From: Tahibacter sp042701255 | GTDB taxonomy: Bacteria; Pseudomonadota; Gammaproteobacteria; Xanthomonadales; Rhodanobacteraceae | Direction of reading: 5' to 3' | Assembly: GCF_042701255.1 (NCBI RefSeq) | Contig: NZ_CP170554.1 | Span: 3,844,001 to 3,908,000, forward strand | DNA: 64,000 bases | Shown here: positions 55,612 through 64,000 of the stretch, piece by piece | How positions within the stretch are numbered: position 1 is the stretch's first letter | Layout: each line of letters opens with the position of its first letter | Translations under genes and position numbers: made by a program | Notes under the pieces: generated by a model | What the model was told of the DNA's origin: nothing | Database searches by the model: none | Seen by the model: the letters and a program-made list of their open reading frames with translations, nothing else

Positions 55612-57980
55612 ATGAGCTTCAAACCGCTACGTATCCGCAAGGCTGCGGTACTCGGCGCCGGTGTCATGGGCGCGCAGATCGCTGCGCACCTGACCAACGC
55701 CGACGTCGAAACCGTGCTGTTCGACCTGCCGGCCAAGGAAGGCGACAAGAGCGGCATCGCGATCAAGGCGATCCAGAACCTCGCCAAGCTTTCCCCGGCC
55801 CCGCTCGCCGACAAGTCGCGCCAGGCCGCCATCGTGCCGGCCAACTACGACGAGCACCTGGAACTGCTGCGCGGCTGCGACCTCGTCATCGAAGCCATCG
55901 CCGAACGGACCGACTGGAAACTCGACCTGTATAAGAAGGTTGCACCGTACCTGCCGAATCGGCGGTCATCGCGAGCAATACCTCGGGTCTGTCGATCAAC
56001 ACCCTGGCCGAGGCCCTGCCGGAGAACCTGCGCCACCGCTTCTGCGGCGTGCACTTCTTCAACCCGCCGCGCTACATGCACCTGGTCGAGCTGATCCCGA
56101 ACCGCTACACCGACGCGGAAATCCTGAGCGGCCTCGAAGCCTTCCTGACCTCGACCGTCGGCAAGGGCGTGGTCTATGCCAAGGACACGCCGAACTTCAT
56201 CGGCAACCGCATCGGCGTGTTCTCGATCCTGGCCACGATGCACCACACCGAGAAATTCGGCCTGGGCTTCGACGCGGTCGACGCGCTGACCGGCCCGGCC
56301 ATCGGCCGTCCGAAGAGCGCGACCTATCGCACGGCCGACGTGGTCGGCCTGGACACCATGGCCCACGTCATCAAGACCATGGCCGACACCCTGCCCGAAG
56401 ATCCCTGGCACTCGTACTTCCAGGCGCCGATCTGGCTCAAGGCACTGATCGACAAGGGCGCACTGGGCCAGAAGACCGGCGCCGGCGTGTTCCGCAAGGT
56501 CGGCAAGGACATCGTGGTTCTGGACCTGGCCAAGCAGGACTACCGCGCCGCCGACCAGAAGGCCAGCGACGAGGTCGCCGCGATCCTCTCGATCAAGGAT
56601 CCGGCCGAGAAGTTCGCCAAGCTGCGCGCTTGCGCCGATCCGCAGGCGCAGTTCCTCTGGGCCGTGTTCCGCGACCTGTTCCACTACACCGCGTTCCATC
56701 TGGCCGACATCGCCGACACCGCGCGCGACGTCGACTTCGCCATCCGCTGGGGCTACGGCTGGCAGCTCGGTCCGTTCGAGACCTGGCAGGCCGCCGGCTG
56801 GCAGCAGGTCGCCGGCTGGATCGCCGAGGACATCGCCACCGGCAAGGCCATGAGCAGCGCGCCGCTGCCGGCCTGGGTCAGCGACGGCCGTAACGGCGTC
56901 CACGGCAAGGACGGTTCCTACTCGGCCAGCCAGAACAAGAGCTTGCCGCGCTCTTCTCACCCGGTTTATCAGCGCCAGTACTTCCCCGATCCCATCCTCG
57001 GCGAGAAGTTCGACCAGGGCACGACGGTCTTCGAGAACGACGGCCTGCGCCTGTGGCACCTCGCCAACGACGTCGGCATCGTCTCGTTCAAGACCAAGAT
57101 GAACACGGTCAACGACGCCGTGCTCGACGGCCTGCAGCGCGCGGTCGACGAGGCCGAGCAGCGCTTCAAGGGCCTGGTGCTCTGGCAGCACAAGGAACCG
57201 TTCTCGGCCGGCGCCGACCTCAAGGGCGCCATGGGCCTGCTGCAGGCCGGCAAGGTCGCCGCGTTCGAAGCCATGATCGCGAACTTCCAGGCCACGAGCA
57301 TGCGCCTGAAGACCTCGCTGGTGCCGACGGTCGCGGCGATCCGCGGCATGGCCTTCGGCGGCGGCTGCGAATTCCAGATGCACTGCACCAAGACCGTGGC
57401 CGCACTGGAAAGCTACATCGGCCTGGTCGAAGCCGGCGTCGGCCTGCTGCCGGCCGGCGGCGGGCTCAAGGAGATCGCGGTGCGCTGCGCACGCGCGAAC
57501 CCGACCGACCCGTTCAACGCGATCAAGACGTTCTTCGAGACGGTGGCCATGGCCAAGGTCTCGGCCAGCGCGCTCGAGGCCAAGGAAATGGGCCTGCTGC
57601 GCGCGACCGACACGATCGTGTTCAACACCTATGAAGTGCTCTGGGTCGCCCTGCGCGAAGCCGCGACCCTGGCCGACGCGGGCTACCGCCCGGCCCTGCC
57701 GGCGCGGCAGATCCCGGTCTGCGGCGACGTCGGCACCGCCAGCCTCAAGATGATGCTGATCAACATGCTCGAAGGCCGCTTCATCTCGGCCCACGACTAC
57801 GAGATCGGCTCGCGCATCGCCGACACGCTCTGCGGCGGCGTCGTGGAGCGCGGCTCGCTCGTCGACGAACAGTGGCTGCTGGATCTGGAACGCAAGCACT
57901 TCGTCGAGCTGGCCCAGATGGAAAAGACCCAGGCCCGCATCGTCCACACCCTGACCACCGGCAAGCCGCTGCGCAACTGA
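55612..57980 (+). pseudogene. 3-hydroxyacyl-CoA dehydrogenase / enoyl-CoA hydratase (FadN-type order), frameshifted
   Basis: The N-terminal dehydrogenase starts at ATG 55612: AAVLGAGVMGAQIAAHLTNA (NAD loop) to LYKKVAPYLP. At ~55963-55967 the frame changes: after YLP the sense continues SAVIASNTSGLSINTLAEALPENL in another frame, which then runs unbroken to 57980 (GVHFFNPPRYMHLVELIP onward). One base appears to be missing. Corrected length is ~789 residues. The dehydrogenase C-domain is followed by a C-terminal enoyl-CoA hydratase (QHKEPFSAGADLKGAMG, MAFGGGCEFQMHC). This dehydrogenase-then-hydratase order is that of B. subtilis FadN, the reverse of E. coli FadB. It catalyses two steps of fatty-acid beta-oxidation; the thiolase gene follows 17 bases later. 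Confidence 0.85.
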
Positions 57981-57997
57981 GCGACGAGGACCCCGCA

Positions 57998-59194
<1,197 letters not shown>

Positions 59195-59202
59195 CAAGCG
59201 AC

Positions 59203-59242
59203 ACGCCGACGGCGGTGAGCGAACACTCACCGCCGTCGGCGT
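59203..59242 (+). terminator. Long hairpin after fadA
   Basis: ACGCCGACGGCGGTGAG-CGAACA-CTCACCGCCGTCGGCGT is a perfect 17-bp stem 8 bases after the fadA stop. Only a short CGTTACC follows, so it lacks a classical T-run, but the stem strength makes it a probable transcript end. Confidence 0.7.
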
Positions 59243-59316
59243 CGTTACCGATTCACGCGAGCCGCTCGGCCCCGGCCGCTCAACGGCTGCCGAGCAAGCC
59301 GCCGTCAGTCGTTCCC

Positions 59317-59457
59317 GTAGGTTGCCGGTGGGCCATCGGCGAACCGCAACGTCGAGGTCGTCGGGCGATCGGACAGCAGCCCGTTCGCGTGCTCGTGGAT
59401 TTCTCCGTGCGTGGATACCTTGGTGTTGCGGTTCGCGGTGCTCGCCAGCAATCTACG
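59317..59457. repeat. Dispersed repeat, family A, copy 3
   Basis: The left arm GTAGGTTGCCGGTGGGC with GCGAACCGCAAC and the right arm GTTGCGGTTCGCGGTGCTCGCCAGCAATCTAC form inverted ends around ~75 bases. Its right end supplies the TAG stop (59453-59455) of csaA. Confidence 0.7.
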
Positions 59458-59800
59458 CGAGCCGCGTGCCGTTCGGCACCGGCCGCTCCACCGCGGCGAG
59501 CACGACGCCGTCGTCGGTCGGAAATCCCGTCAGCAGGAATTCGGACATGAACGCGCCGATCTGCTTGGCCGGGAAATTGATGACGCCAATGACCTGACGG
59601 CCGACGATCTCCTCGGGCCGGTACAGCGCGGCGATCTGCGCGCTGGTCTTCTTCTCGCCGTAAGGGCCGAAATCGACCCAGACCTTCAGCGCCGGCTTGC
59701 GCGCCTGTTCGTTGACCTCGGCGCGGATCACCGTGCCGACGGCGATCGCCACCTTCTCGAAATCGCTCCAGCTGATCGTCTCGCTGCTGCTCGCGTTCAT
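59453..59800 (-). CDS. csaA: CsaA-family tRNA-binding/chaperone-like protein
   Basis: 115 residues of the single-domain EMAP/tRNA-binding OB fold: WSDFEKVAIAVGTVIRAEVNEQARKPALKVWVDFGPYGEKKTSAQI, then VIGVINFPAKQIG. CsaA in Bacillus binds tRNA and acts as a secretion-related chaperone; the proteobacterial role is less clear. The stop codon is within a dispersed repeat end. It is transcribed leftward from a start 127 bases below the SnoaL-like gene. Confidence 0.9.
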   Translation of the reverse strand: MNASSSETISWSDFEKVAIAVGTVIRAEVNEQARKPALKVWVDFGPYGEKKTSAQIAALYRPEEIVGRQVIGVINFPAKQIGAFMSEFLLTGFPTDDGVVLAAVERPVPNGTRLA

Positions 59801-59927
59801 GCGGCCTCCGTTGCGAAAGCGCGCAGTCTAGGCGCGCAGCGCAGCCGCGTATTGAACCGGATTGCGGCGGCCGTCGCGTGGGGCCGGCGATGCAACCCGC
59901 GCGGCGGTCGCGCGGGTTGCGGCGGAA

Positions 59928-60533
59928 TCACGGCGCCACGCCGATCTGCTTCAGCAGGGCCTGGTTGTCCCAGTACAGGTATTCCTCTTTCATGAGGCCG
60001 TTCTCCCAGACGCCGACCGTGGCCATGGTCAGCTTGAACGGCCGGCCGGTCGGCGCGATGGTCTTGCCCTCGCCGATCGGCATGGGCTGGCTGAACGTGC
60101 CTTCGATGATGCCGGACACCGACGTCAGATTGCCCTGGGCGATCTTGATCGGATGCACCTTGATCTTCGTATCCGGCGCGAACACGAACATGGGTTTGAG
60201 TTCGTCGATGTGCGCCGCGAGCCCCGTGGTGGTGTGGCCGTCGGGATAGTGGACGACGATGTCGGCCGCATGGCTGCGCGACAGCTCGTCCCATTTCTGG
60301 TTGCTGTAGACGTTGAAATCGAGGTCGTCGAAGTTCGCGAGGTTCTTCTGCTCCTCGGCTTCGACGGCCTTGATGCGTGCGAGCTCGGCGACCGCGGCCG
60401 AATCTTGCGGCGGCGACGCCGGCGAGCAGGCAGCGACGACGACGGCAGTGAACGCGAGCACGAGCGGAATCGGGATGGTGCGGATGCGGGGACACGGGAA
60501 CCTCCTTCGACGAATGAGGAACAGCGAACGCAT
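59928..60533 (-). CDS. SnoaL/NTF2-like (ester-cyclase type) lipoprotein
   Basis: A lipoprotein signal (IPLVLAFTAVVVAAC-SPAS) is followed by a ~150-residue NTF2-like cone domain (KWDELSRSHAADIVVHYPDGHTTTGLAAHIDELK, YLYWDNQALLKQIGV). Such domains bind or isomerise small hydrophobic compounds. As read, the open frame starts at ATG 60531-60533 without a ribosome site. A perfect AAGGAGG stands 5 bases before a GTG at 60493-60495 in another frame. Removing one base from the G4 run 60488-60491 would give VSRIRTIPIPLVLAF, a far more typical signal. The true start is therefore probably 60495, with a one-base insertion in this sequence. Confidence 0.7.
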   Translation of the reverse strand: MRSLFLIRRRRFPCPRIRTIPIPLVLAFTAVVVAACSPASPPQDSAAVAELARIKAVEAEEQKNLANFDDLDFNVYSNQKWDELSRSHAADIVVHYPDGHTTTGLAAHIDELKPMFVFAPDTKIKVHPIKIAQGNLTSVSGIIEGTFSQPMPIGEGKTIAPTGRPFKLTMATVGVWENGLMKEEYLYWDNQALLKQIGVAP

Positions 60534-60647
60534 GAATGACGATGCCGCCTGCGGCGACCGGCAGGCGAACCATGTCCCGGGAATCACTGCTGTCGCGCGG
60601 GAACCGGGCTGCGAAAGCGGCCGCCGGTGCGGCGGCCGTGCACGAGT

Positions 60648-61451
60648 CTAGGCCGCCTGTCGATCCGCTGCGCCCGCCGGCTGCCAGGCGAACGAATCCA
60701 TCGACAGCACGCCGTAGGTCATGCCGCCGTCTATCCACTGCGGCGCGTCGCCGGCCGCGCTCGCACCGAGCGCGACCAGCAGCGGCAGGAAGTGCTCCTC
60801 GCTCGGATGCGCCCGCGCGGCCTGCGGTGCCTGGCGGCGGTAGTCGAGCAACGCCGCGACGTCGTTGCGCGCGACGGCCTCGCGCACCCAGTCGGCGAAC
60901 GCCTGGGCGTATTCCGGATCACGGATAGGCTGGCGGAACTCGTACAGGTTGTGGGTCAGGCTGCCCGAACCGATCACCAGCACGCCCTGCTCGCGCAGCG
61001 GCGCCAGCGCGCGGCCCAGGCGCAGCGCGCCGGCCGCATCGAGATCCTGCGGCAAGGAAACCTGCAACACCGGCAGGTCGGCCTGCGGGCGCAGATGGCG
61101 CAGCGGCACCCAGGCACCGTGATCGAGGCCGCGCCGCGCGTCGAGCCCGACCGCAAAGCCGGCCTCGGCCAGCAGCGCCGCGACGGTCTGCGCCAAGTCG
61201 GGCGCGCCGGCGGCCGGATAGCTCAGCTGATACAGCGGCGCCGGAAAACCGCCGAAATCGTGGATGGTCTCGAGCCTGGCTGCAGCCGTGACGCGCACGC
61301 CGGCGGTCTGCCAGTGCGGCGAGACGACGAGGATCGCGCGCACGTCGCTCAGTGCTGCACCGAAGCGCTGCAGCTGCGGACCGAGGCGGCCGGGCTCGAT
61401 CGCGAACATCGGCGAGCCGTGCGAAATGAACAGGACGGGTTGTTGGCGCAT
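60648..61451 (-). CDS. Class III extradiol dioxygenase (LigB/DODA-type, YgiD-like)
   Basis: 267 residues from the ATG at 61449-61451. Family marks: VLFISHGSPMFAIE (iron-ligand His), VVSPHW (second His), RGLDHGAWVPLRHL and GSGSLTHNLYEF. These enzymes open catechol rings (4,5-DOPA extradiol cleavage in YgiD) with a non-haem metal. The substrate here is unknown. Transcribed alone, leftward. Confidence 0.88.
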   Translation of the reverse strand: MRQQPVLFISHGSPMFAIEPGRLGPQLQRFGAALSDVRAILVVSPHWQTAGVRVTAAARLETIHDFGGFPAPLYQLSYPAAGAPDLAQTVAALLAEAGFAVGLDARRGLDHGAWVPLRHLRPQADLPVLQVSLPQDLDAAGALRLGRALAPLREQGVLVIGSGSLTHNLYEFRQPIRDPEYAQAFADWVREAVARNDVAALLDYRRQAPQAARAHPSEEHFLPLLVALGASAAGDAPQWIDGGMTYGVLSMDSFAWQPAGAADRQAA

Positions 61452-61943
61452 GGCGGTCTCCAGGCCAGTGCGACGTGCGCGCCGGCGATGCTGAAACGGT
61501 CGGACTCGGCCGGCTGCCGTGCTGATGAGGACGCCGGCAACCGGACGAGACGCCGGTCTGCCGGCGCTTCCGCACCGGGCCGGCCATCCCGTAATGCCAG
61601 GCAATCTAGGGACGGTTCCCGCCGGCGATAAACCGCGCCGGCGGCGACATACCGTCTCGGCCGGCAAGACAATCGACGCTCTGAAACGCGCATCGGTCCG
61701 GACGAATCGCCGCACCTCTGCCCGGTCGCCGCGACAGTCAATTCACGAGCGCTGCCCCGCTCTGCCCGCGTGCACTGGCGGCATCGTGCTGCTCGCGGTG
61801 CACTCGCGGCCCCACCCTGCCCCGCACACCGGCGTCCGGGCGACCGCGCTGGCCGCGACCGTCGCGCCGCGCGCACGCAGCATCAGGGCAAAGGCGGCAA
61901 CCCTTCCCCGGCTGCCACTATTCCGCTCGCGTGTGTGCCGGCG
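61452..61943. other. Gap between the LysR gene and the dioxygenase gene
   Basis: About 490 bases without a gene that I can support. The base composition is ordinary, with no repeat, RNA or terminator recognised. It must hold the dioxygenase promoter. Confidence 0.4.
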
Positions 61944-62879
61944 TCAGATCTCGACGACCACGGCGCGCGCGATGAAATCGCGGCCAGCCGTTGCGGTCTG
62001 CGCGGCTTCGTCGACGAGCCAGTCGCGGAAATTCGCGAGCTTTGCGCTGTTGCGGCGCGCCGTCGGACACGCCAGCCAGAACGCGCGGCCGTCGCTCGCG
62101 ACGAGCTCGTGCGCCGGTACGAGCCGGCCTGCGGCGAGCTCGTCGCCGAACAGCAGCGGCGACGCGATCGCGACACCGTGGCCGGCCACGGCCGCGGCGA
62201 CGTCGAGGTATTCGGCCGACAGCCGCGTGCCGAAGCGCTGCGCAGGCGGTCCGGACTGACGGCCCAGCGCGCGATACCACAGATGCCACCAGTCCGGCCG
62301 GCCGAGCAGCGGCACCTCGCCACGTTCGGGATCGGCCAGGCCGCCGAGCGCCGGCAACAACGCCGGCGCGCACAGCGGCAGGAACAGGCTCGGCCACAGC
62401 CGCACCGTGCTGAGTCCGGGCCAGCGGCCATGACCGTTGCGGATGGCTGCATCGAAGCCGCCGGCGCCGAGATCCTGCGCCTCGGCCGACAACTCCAGTT
62501 CGACGGCAACCGTCGGATGCCGCGCGCGATAGCGGCCCAGGCGCGGCGTCAGCCAGCTCGTGCCGAGGCTCGGCAAGGTGGTCAGGCGCAGCTGGCTTTC
62601 GTCGAGTTCGGCCGCGCGCGTGAAGCTCGCGCGCAGCGCGGCGAACGCGGCGATCGCCTCCTGCGCGACGAGTTCGCCGGCCTCGGTCAGCACCACGCGA
62701 TGCGGATCGCGCCGGAACAGTGCCACGCCGATCTGCTGTTCGAGCCGGCGCACGTGATACGACACCGACGCGGCCGTCGTCGCGAGCTCCTGCGCCGCAC
62801 GGGCGAAGCTGCGATGACGCGCGGCTGCCTCGAACGCGCGTATCGACGCCAACGACGGGAAGCGGCGCTCGTCGGGCAT
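61944..62879 (-). CDS. LysR-family transcriptional regulator, GcvA-like
   Basis: 311 residues. The N-terminal winged HTH is PSLASIRAFEAAARHRSFARAAQELATTAASVSYHVRRLEQQIG, followed by a periplasmic-binding-like effector domain (RLTTLPSLGTSWLTPRLGRYRARHP; AAIRNGHGRWPGL). The PSLxxLRAFEAAARHxSF opening is typical of the GcvA/AmpR branch. It is divergent from the exported protein at 63031, and the 151-base gap probably contains a shared operator, so that gene is the likely target. Confidence 0.9.
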   Translation of the reverse strand: MPDERRFPSLASIRAFEAAARHRSFARAAQELATTAASVSYHVRRLEQQIGVALFRRDPHRVVLTEAGELVAQEAIAAFAALRASFTRAAELDESQLRLTTLPSLGTSWLTPRLGRYRARHPTVAVELELSAEAQDLGAGGFDAAIRNGHGRWPGLSTVRLWPSLFLPLCAPALLPALGGLADPERGEVPLLGRPDWWHLWYRALGRQSGPPAQRFGTRLSAEYLDVAAAVAGHGVAIASPLLFGDELAAGRLVPAHELVASDGRAFWLACPTARRNSAKLANFRDWLVDEAAQTATAGRDFIARAVVVEI

Positions 62880-63030
62880 AAGTCTGGCTTAGCCTCCGGC
62901 GCGGGATTTCGCGTCGCCGCCGACTGCCGCGCGCGGCATGCTGTTTCCGGCGACAGGCAACCGGTCAGCGGCGCAGCCGCCGACCGGACCCAGGGTCGCC
63001 CTGACCAGAACCGACTGTGGAGATGCCGGC

Positions 63031-64000
63031 ATGATCCCGACGACCTGCGCCGCACGGCGCCGCTTTCTGCTGGCGATGTCCGCCGCGGCCGCCAGCCTTA
63101 GCCTGCCGCGCCCGCTGCGCGCCGCGGGACTGCCGGCCGACCACACCGGCGACTGGACCTGGCTGCTCGGCAACTGGGACGTCGCGCACCGGCGTCTCAA
63201 GCAGCGCCTGGCCGGCTCCGACGACTGGGAAACCTTCGGCGGCAAGAGCGCCTTGTGGCTGACGATGGGCGGTCTGGGCACGATCGACGACAACCTGCTG
63301 GAGCTGCCGGCCGGAGTCTATCGCGGGCTGACCGTGCGCACGTACGACGCGGCCAGCGATACCTGGGCCATCTGGTGGCTGGACGGCCGCGGCGCACGCC
63401 TCGATGCGCCGGTGCGCGGCCGCTTCGCCGACGGCGTCGGCACCTTCGTCGGCGCGGACACGTTCGAAGGTCGGCCCATCCTCATGCGCTTCCGCTGGCT
63501 CGACCTGCACAGCGCGCGGCCGAACTGGGAGCAAGCGTTCTCCGCCGACGACGGCAAGACCTGGGAAGTGAACTGGACGAATGCGTTCACGCGCACGGCC
63601 ACGGCGCCGACGCCGCTGCCGCTGCTGGACTCGCGGCCGCGCGATTTCGATTTCCTCGTCGGCCGCTGGCAGGTCACGCATCGTCGCCTGCGCAAACGTC
63701 TGGCCGGCTGCACCGACTGGGACCACTTCGACGGCACCCTGGTCAACTGGCCCGTGCTCGGCGGCCGCGGCAATGCCGGCGACAACCTCATGCGCGCGCC
63801 GGCCGGCGCGTTTCGCGGCATCGGCCTGCGCGCATTCGACGAACAGCGCGGCGAATGGCTGAGCTGGTGGTTCGACAGCCGCTCGCCGGCGACGCCGGGC
63901 ACACCGGTGCGCGGGCGCTTCGCCGACGGTGTCGGCACCTTTCACGGCGAAGAGACCGTGGACGGACGCACCGTGCGCACGCGCGTGCGCTGGTCGGCGA
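63031..64000 (+). CDS. Tat-exported protein with two tandem DUF1579-like domains (runs off the right edge)
   Basis: The ATG at 63031 follows GGAG. The N-terminus ARRRFLLAMSAAAASLSL has a twin-arginine motif (RRxFL) and hydrophobic stretch. Two homologous ~140-residue beta modules follow: the first with GDWTWLLGNWDVAHRRLKQRLAG and VRGRFADGVGTFVG, the second with FDFLVGRWQVTHRRLRKRLAG and VRGRFADGVGTFHG. The repeat indicates internal duplication of a lipocalin/DUF1579-like barrel. The last residues are outside the window. Function unknown; divergent LysR regulation suggests a small-molecule-responsive periplasmic protein. Confidence 0.7.
   Translation, partial: MIPTTCAARRRFLLAMSAAAASLSLPRPLRAAGLPADHTGDWTWLLGNWDVAHRRLKQRLAGSDDWETFGGKSALWLTMGGLGTIDDNLLELPAGVYRGLTVRTYDAASDTWAIWWLDGRGARLDAPVRGRFADGVGTFVGADTFEGRPILMRFRWLDLHSARPNWEQAFSADDGKTWEVNWTNAFTRTATAPTPLPLLDSRPRDFDFLVGRWQVTHRRLRKRLAGCTDWDHFDGTLVNWPVLGGRGNAGDNLMRAPAGAFRGIGLRAFDEQRGEWLSWWFDSRSPATPGTPVRGRFADGVGTFHGEETVDGRTVRTRVRWSA

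Overview
The window is a high-GC (mostly about 65-70%), gene-dense chromosomal segment from a gammaproteobacterium. The gene content points to the order Lysobacterales (Xanthomonadales), probably a Dokdonella/Rhodanobacter-like genus. The support is the block ndk-rlmN-pilF-rodZ-yfgM-bamB-der, the lexA-imuA-imuB-dnaE2 cassette, DUF11 proteins with an FKNGFE-type motif, and several families of short intergenic repeats. The genus is inference; no rRNA or tRNA gene is present to settle it.

Layout. 1-770: start of tcdA and a cytochrome c'-like protein. 955-4770: a Legionella Lqs / Vibrio CqsA-type quorum-sensing locus (membrane histidine kinase, response regulator, alpha-oxoamine synthase making the autoinducer). 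4.8-9.0 kb: pirin, cold-shock protein, alpha/beta hydrolase, class I fumarase. 9.4-16.5 kb: an exported RHS/YD-repeat polymorphic toxin with an AT-rich tip, a small partner gene in the immunity position, and a TIG-domain surface protein. 17.1-22.1 kb: a very large secreted DUF11 surface protein. 22.7-26.9 kb: TerB-like protein, oligoribonuclease, and a REC-REC-PAS-GGDEF-EAL c-di-GMP protein. 27-33.2 kb: a CzcCBA-type heavy-metal efflux operon. 33.2-41.5 kb: a LexA2-controlled SOS mutagenesis cassette (lexA2-imuA-imuB-dnaE2) with large low-complexity insertions, bounded on each side by a copy of a ~90-bp repeat. 42-43.6 kb: a HEAT-repeat protein and a small secreted protein with a metzincin zinc motif. 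44-47.4 kb: molybdenum cofactor genes moeB, moeA, mobA. 47.4-54.5 kb: der, bamB, yfgM, rodZ, pilF, rlmN, ndk. 54.8-59.2 kb: TetR regulator and a beta-oxidation pair (fadN-type, fadA-type). 59.4-64 kb: CsaA, a SnoaL-like lipoprotein, an extradiol dioxygenase, a LysR regulator and a divergent Tat-exported duplicated protein.

A general caution: seven otherwise well-conserved genes are interrupted (lqsR, the DUF11 gene, the small czc gene, czcB, imuB, dnaE2, fadN), one (pirin) has lost its stop codon, and one (the SnoaL lipoprotein) has a start that makes sense only after removing one base. Several of the breaks lie at short homopolymers (C4, A6), so single-base sequence errors are the simplest explanation for many of them. 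I annotate each as one gene and say where the frame breaks.

The points most worth attention are the Lqs-type locus, the low-complexity expansion and repeat flanking of the SOS cassette, the uncharacterised RHS tip with its partner, the metzincin-like protein, an exact 80-bp tandem repeat between moeA and moeB, and a dispersed repeat whose GTAG ends supply the stop codons of two neighbouring genes.
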